DNA from: Bacillota bacterium
Lineage (GTDB): Bacteria > Bacillota > Clostridia > Christensenellales > Pumilibacteraceae
DNA length: 64,000 bases
Assembly: GCA_009779975.1 (NCBI GenBank)
Contig: WRAY01000009.1
Span: forward strand, 1-64,000
Direction of reading: 5' to 3'
In this document: piece by piece, positions 60,066-64,000 of the stretch
Position numbering within the stretch: the stretch's first letter is position 1
Layout of the letters: each line of letters begins with the position of its first letter
Made by a program: the position numbers and the translations under genes
The notes under the pieces: generated by a model
Databases searched by the model: none
What the model was told of the DNA's origin: nothing
Seen by the model: only the letters and a program-made list of their open reading frames with translations

Positions 60066-62156
60066 ATTATAGATCGTCCAATTCAATACGGAATAACCAT
60101 CGGCGATAATGTCGAAGCAATTTTTGCATCAGCAATGGTTGATAGTATTATTTTACCAAATTGCTTGAGAGATTATGTTGTGAATGATATGTTTAACACA
60201 TCTTCCGTTCAGCATATTGGCTTTAGACCTGCTGGAAGTGGATCTGAAATTGTTGAGGATGTTGACTCAACATTTTATATGTTAGAGGGATTTCAAAGGA
60301 TAGGTGCTAGATCTTTTAGGGGTGCCTTGAACATTGAACACATAAAAATTCCGGCAAGTGTTATTTATGCAGGAGCAGATATATTTTATTGGTGGGGAAT
60401 GAATCTAGACTTACATCAACATATTCATCTTCCTTGGGCAAAAGGTGCTTGCGATTATTTTCCTCATAGAGATAATGCTCCTGCTGGTTGGCATGAACAC
60501 TGGGATAGAGATATATATTTAAACAATGTCACTTTTCATTATGCCTATATCACAATTCAACTAGATGCACAAAGTGGGATAGGGGGAACAACATATTTTA
60601 ATATTGAAGAGGGTGAATATTTGCCAACAAATTTGACTGCCCCAACTCGTGCAGGTTTTTTATTTGATGGTTTTTTTGAATTGCCAAATGGTCAAGGACA
60701 AAGATTTTTTGATGGGAATATGGGAGTGACATATAATGCTGAATGGAACAGAAATACAATTAGAATGTATGCACATTGGCGAGCAATTTACACAATAACA
60801 CTAGATTATGGAACAGGTTCTTCAACAAGTTTTACCATTATTAATGGTGATTTATTGCAGAACAGAGTGCAAGTGCCGACTCGTTTAGGTTATACATTTG
60901 GGGGTTTCTTTAGCGAGGCAAATGGACAAGGAATTCAATTTTTCAATCAAAGCATGACGGCAATATATACGAATGAGTGGCAAAGAGGTTCAATCACAAT
61001 GCATGCTCATTGGACTGTGAACACTTTTATAATTCAGCCACGCACATTTACAGGCGGCAATATAACAATTGAAAACAATAAAGACACAGGAGTTTATGGT
61101 AATGATGTTCGTTTTACATTGTCAATTAATAATAATCATATGCAATCATGGAATTTAGGTTTAGTTAGTGTTCGATTTAGATTGATTTGTCTTAATGGAA
61201 CTGTTGTTGGTGGAGTTGCAGAATTAATAAATGACAGAAATTTTATAATTAGAAATGTTACTCCTGCAACAGACTTATCGAAATTAGAGATTTATGTTGT
61301 TGGCTTGCGACTAAATAGGTATAATGTTCGCTATTATCACAATGGGATTCCTCAATCTATATTTGTTTATTATGGAACTATTCTAAGGGTAGGGTTTAGC
61401 ATACCGACATTTACTGGCGAACCATTAGGGCATCATGGGGTTTGGATTTTAGATGGTTATAACTATTTCACTCCTCAAGAATTAAATGGAAAAATTGTGA
61501 GAAGCAATCTTACTTTTACTTCTGCCATTCGTCCTAATAGAAATAACATTATTTTTAGAATTCAAGAGGCTACTGTAAATGGAATTCCTATACTTGCAGG
61601 TTTATCTTTTACACATGGAACATCAATAGTTGGACAGCCGTTATTAACACCAAATGTGAATTCCGTAGTAGATGCAAGGTATATTTATTTCTTTGCTGTT
61701 GAATGGTTTTTAGAGCCATGGTTTGTAAACAGAATTAATCTTGAATGGTTTAATGTGGCTGCTCCAAATGGTTCAACAATTACTTTACATGCTAGAGTAA
61801 CGATACGTCGTTCGCTTACTCCAGTGCAGCCATGTTGTTGCTTTTTTATTGTGAATCCACCTATTTGCTTAAGGGGATGTTGTTGGGGTATTTGGGATCC
61901 GCCTCTTTGTCTGAATGGTTGTTGTTTTGGTGGTGGAATTTTCCCTGGACCTGGTCCTGGTGGTCCTTGGAATCCTGCTCCTGGACCTGGAAATCCCATA
62001 AACCCTGGCCCTGGCCCTGGAGGGGGTTTTGGTGGTTTTGAAATGGATATTTATGAAACAGAAGATTTAATTTATTTTATTCAATTTGATAGTCATGCTT
62101 ATGAGAAATATGAACTTTTTGAAATTGACTTTGGATATAGTCATGAGCATAGTTGA
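60066..62156 (+). CDS. 5'-truncated surface protein: LRR-like start, two InlB B-type repeats, Cys-rich and Gly/Pro-rich C-terminus
   Basis: The first ATG is 60135, but coherent residues (IDRPIQYGITIGDN) extend upstream to about 60066 with no start, signal peptide or ribosome binding site. Residues from 60135: a BspA-like LRR piece, then two Listeria-Bacteroides repeats (about 145-215 and 220-290; APTRAGFLFDGFF, VPTRLGYTFGGFF). Further beta-rich regions follow, then nine Cys in about 40 residues (PCCCFF, GCCWG, GCCFG), a PGPGPGG tract and an acidic end. No LPXTG or other anchor. Probably a fragment of a secreted adhesin-like protein. Confidence 0.65.
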   Translation: MIDRPIQYGITIGDNVEAIFASAMVDSIILPNCLRDYVVNDMFNTSSVQHIGFRPAGSGSEIVEDVDSTFYMLEGFQRIGARSFRGALNIEHIKIPASVIYAGADIFYWWGMNLDLHQHIHLPWAKGACDYFPHRDNAPAGWHEHWDRDIYLNNVTFHYAYITIQLDAQSGIGGTTYFNIEEGEYLPTNLTAPTRAGFLFDGFFELPNGQGQRFFDGNMGVTYNAEWNRNTIRMYAHWRAIYTITLDYGTGSSTSFTIINGDLLQNRVQVPTRLGYTFGGFFSEANGQGIQFFNQSMTAIYTNEWQRGSITMHAHWTVNTFIIQPRTFTGGNITIENNKDTGVYGNDVRFTLSINNNHMQSWNLGLVSVRFRLICLNGTVVGGVAELINDRNFIIRNVTPATDLSKLEIYVVGLRLNRYNVRYYHNGIPQSIFVYYGTILRVGFSIPTFTGEPLGHHGVWILDGYNYFTPQELNGKIVRSNLTFTSAIRPNRNNIIFRIQEATVNGIPILAGLSFTHGTSIVGQPLLTPNVNSVVDARYIYFFAVEWFLEPWFVNRINLEWFNVAAPNGSTITLHARVTIRRSLTPVQPCCCFFIVNPPICLRGCCWGIWDPPLCLNGCCFGGGIFPGPGPGGPWNPAPGPGNPINPGPGPGGGFGGFEMDIYETEDLIYFIQFDSHAYEKYELFEIDFGYSHEHS

Positions 62157-62264
62157 TGATAAATAATAGAGTAAATTAAATTTATCACAAATGATATGTT
62201 TTATCAATCAAATTTGACAACAAATAGATATTAGGTAATAAACAAATGAAATAGATAAGGTTTT

Positions 62265-62301
62265 AAAAGCCCGTTCTGTCTTTTTGACGGAGCGGGTTTT
62301 T
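62265..62301 (+). terminator. Rho-independent terminator
   Basis: AAAAGCCCG with CGGGTTTTT outside and CTGTC with GACGG inside. It follows the surface protein gene. Confidence 0.75.
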
Positions 62302-62372
62302 CTATTGTCGTAGTTGTTTTCACAGCAAAAAATTCTCGCTCCGATTTTAAAAAATCGAAGGAGGATTTTTTT

Positions 62373-62819
62373 ATGAAAAAGTTTAAGTATAACTTGAACA
62401 GTGGTAGGTTTGCAACTTTTGAAGAGTTTGCAAAAAAGAGGTTCAAAGGCAGCTGGATTGATGTTGAGTTGTCGGACAAGCAGTCGGAGGATGTTTTATT
62501 GATGATAAAAAGCGACCGCAACTATGAACGAAAGTTTCGAGACCGAGAAGAGGCATCGCTTGAATTTTTGGAAGATGAAGTTGGCTGGGAGCCAAGTGGC
62601 GATGCTGATGTTGAGAATGATTGTGACAAGAAAATATTTCAATCTGTTTTTGTTTATTTGAATGAAAGACAACAGCAACTTGTGAGTTATCGGTATTACG
62701 AGCAAAAGACAGATTTAGAAATTTCAAAAATATTGGAAGTGTCAAGACCTGCGATAACGCAACAATTTGGAACAATACATAAAATTTTAGAAAAATATTT
62801 AAAGAAATTTTGCGATTAG
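62373..62819 (+). CDS. Sigma-70 region 4-like DNA-binding protein
   Basis: 148 residues with GGAGGA upstream. The last third is a region-4 HTH (LNERQQQLVSYRYYEQKTDLEISKILEVSRPAITQQF). The N-part (residues 1-95) has no region 2, as in phage late regulators (ArpU-like) and integrative-element sigma-like proteins. It is followed by two small genes and a structured leader. Confidence 0.75.
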   Translation: MKKFKYNLNSGRFATFEEFAKKRFKGSWIDVELSDKQSEDVLLMIKSDRNYERKFRDREEASLEFLEDEVGWEPSGDADVENDCDKKIFQSVFVYLNERQQQLVSYRYYEQKTDLEISKILEVSRPAITQQFGTIHKILEKYLKKFCD

Positions 62820-62895
62820 CCTTACCAAACACCCCTCCTCATCTCCTATATAGTAGAGGGATAAATTTTCCCTATTTTTAAAAGGAGGTTTGAGA

Positions 62896-63084
62896 GTGGA
62901 AAAAACAGAAACAAAAGAGCCAATTTGCAATCATGATTGTTTGAATTGTGAGCATGATGATTGCATTAATGATGCTGAGCCAACGGAAGAAGAAATAAGG
63001 CTTAGTGAAAAGATTGACGAAGAAATTTTGATATCTCGTCAGTGTGAAGAAGTTGAAAAAGTGACTTTGAAGGACTTGTCGTAA
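62896..63084 (+). CDS. Small Cys-rich acidic protein
   Basis: 62 residues from GTG 62896, 7 nt after AGGAGG; a TTG at 62890 is too close. CNHDCLNCEHDDC near residues 10-22 is a compact metal-binding motif, and the remainder is acidic and helical. No family recognised; position suggests a mobile-element regulator. Confidence 0.6.
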   Translation: MEKTETKEPICNHDCLNCEHDDCINDAEPTEEEIRLSEKIDEEILISRQCEEVEKVTLKDLS

Positions 63085-63143
63085 GGGTTGAGCGACTTTA
63101 AAGAAATTCAATCAAAACAAAAAAATTAAGGAGTGACAAAAAA

Positions 63144-63656
63144 ATGTCAAATATTGAAAAAGAAGAAAAAATGAAAAAAGAGAGTCCAGTAGACTCAAAA
63201 GACCAAAAGCAACTTGTAGATAAAGTTGTTGCAGATGGAGTGGTAAAACTTGAATGGGTTGAAAACTATCGAACAAAGAAAGAGACGGAAGAGGTTGTTA
63301 TCACGATTAAGCATCCGTTTGATGAGTTTGGTGATGATGTTGTTTTGAATATTCGTGAAAACTCAAGAAGAGGTCGTTTTAATTTTAGGGCGAAAGAGAG
63401 GTTGCGTGATAGTGAAGAGCGAGTGATTCCTGTTAAGTGTGACATTTATTTAGCGGAGTATATGAGCAAAAAAAGTCGCAAAATGCTTAGTTATTTGGAT
63501 ATGAATTTACATAGTCCATTTGAGGATGCAGTTGAATTCGTTCATGTTCGCAATGAAGAAAAGAGGGCGGAACTTCTGATGTGTGGAAGAGAAAATCTCA
63601 AAGTATTGACTCAAAAAGAGTTTAGAGATTTGAGGAATAAGCAATTAAAACAGTAA
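63144..63656 (+). CDS. Hypothetical protein
   Basis: 170 residues with AAGGAG upstream. Charged N-terminus, then an alternating pattern suggestive of beta strands (KLEWVENYRTKKETEEVVITIKHP, DDVVLNIREN) and a helical end. No recognised motif. Part of the right-end cassette after the sigma-like gene. Confidence 0.6.
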   Translation: MSNIEKEEKMKKESPVDSKDQKQLVDKVVADGVVKLEWVENYRTKKETEEVVITIKHPFDEFGDDVVLNIRENSRRGRFNFRAKERLRDSEERVIPVKCDIYLAEYMSKKSRKMLSYLDMNLHSPFEDAVEFVHVRNEEKRAELLMCGRENLKVLTQKEFRDLRNKQLKQ

Positions 63657-63664
63657 AAAAACAA

Positions 63665-63990
63665 AAGTGTCTAAGACAACACTTGGCAACAGGGAGTGTA
63701 AATTGTTTTATGCTCATGTCTAAACAAAAAATCAAATTATTTTTTAAGTCAGATGTTGACACATAGAGAAGTTTTTGATTTAGGCATGGGGCATAAAACG
63801 ATTTCGCGTGGGCGGTTGGGGAGTGCCAAAAGTGTCGTGTTGTGATTGGGCAGAAGGGACGGCGGGTCTGCTCAATCACTGCACACTGTGTGCCACAGTG
63901 GCTAGTTGGGGTCATGATAACAGATGTCAAGCCAAGGCATCAAGATATCTGTGCCAATGGCACAACAAAATAAAAATTTTTAAGGAGACA
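63665..63990 (+). ncRNA. Structured non-coding stretch or long leader
   Basis: Six stems can be read: AAGTGT/ACACTT (63665-63684), TTGTTTTATGCTCATG with CATGGGGCATAAAACGA (63703-63801), GTGATTGGGCAGA/TCTGCTCAATCAC (63842-63879), CACTGTG/CACAGTG (63884-63900), ACAGAT/ATCTGT (63920-63952) and TGTGCC/GGCACA (63950-63964). The last two overlap and exclude each other. AAGGAG and an ATG follow. No matching RNA family is recognised. Confidence 0.5.
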
Positions 63991-63996
63991 AGAATA

Positions 63997-64000
63997 ATGT
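63997..64000 (+). CDS. Start of a gene cut by the window edge
   Basis: ATG at 63997 is preceded by TAAGGAGACAAGAATA, a good ribosome binding site. Only the first codon is visible. Confidence 0.5.

Noticed and set aside
61685..61999. Minus-strand Gly/Pro/Gln-rich frame opposite the surface protein tail
   Set aside because: It is the complement of a repetitive Gly/Pro codon tract; the plus strand has coherent domains.

Overview
The window looks like a chromosomal segment of an uncultured, low-GC, amino-acid-fermenting clostridial Bacillota. The S10-spc-alpha ribosomal protein order is Gram-positive. S4, S14 and L36 keep zinc cysteines. There is a BofA-family gene, NiaR, Mini-RNase III, a clostridial glycine reductase locus and UGA-selenocysteine decoding. 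The exact order cannot be fixed from sequence alone; Christensenellales-like gut lineages are only a guess.

Layout. 1-7.8 kb is accessory: a divergent Xre regulator, a very large SF1 helicase with a C-terminal Vsr-like nuclease, a Pr6Pr-like membrane protein, a Cys-rich small protein and a DUF4143 ATPase. 8.0-28.2 kb is the ribosomal protein super-operon (rpsJ to rplQ with secY, adk, map, infA, rpoA). It has a consensus promoter at the front, a second promoter before the KOW/rpmJ/infA segment and a strong terminator after rplQ. 28.3-41 kb mixes a DUF4062-like two-domain protein, small regulators, a DUF1016 nuclease, niaR, an AmiS/UreI-like channel, proS, bofA, a Na/Pi cotransporter-like protein, a polysaccharide deacetylase, mrnC and rlmB. 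40.9-54.7 kb is a glycine reductase and selenocysteine island: grdX, grdE, grdB (UGA), trxB, trxA, grdA (UGA), a fused grdC-grdD, selA, selB and tRNA-Sec. selD is not in the window. 54.9-64 kb is accessory again: a YcxB-like membrane protein, decayed lipoprotein genes, an Xre/zinc-ribbon regulator with an SPL-like radical SAM enzyme, a 5'-truncated surface protein, and a phage-like or integrative tail with a sigma-like protein and a highly structured non-coding stretch.

The strongest unexplained signal is the repeat content. Nearly every gap of the ribosomal super-operon, normally very tight, is filled with an 80-150 bp hairpin. Its arms are tandem 7-bp units: GTGATTA, CGCATAA, AAATTAC, and elsewhere GTGAAAA or GTAAATA. 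A second family of about 30 bp has constant ends (TGTAGGGG at one end, CCCGCACA at the other) and variable but self-complementary arms. Two larger families (here E and F) share cores but carry unrelated, internally complementary arms.

These repeats have also entered genes in frame. SelA carries about 60 residues made of a heptad arm plus three 30-bp elements. GrdC and GrdD are joined by a linker that is a heptad arm, and the GrdD half holds a further element. A second theme is leaderless transcription: at least ten genes, including proS, mrnC and grdX, have a -10 box ending only 6-10 nt before the start codon. A third is a roughly 270-residue histone-H1-like extension on ribosomal protein L5, facing a similar tail on L24.

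All calls were made by reading the sequence. No database search, folding or expression data were used.
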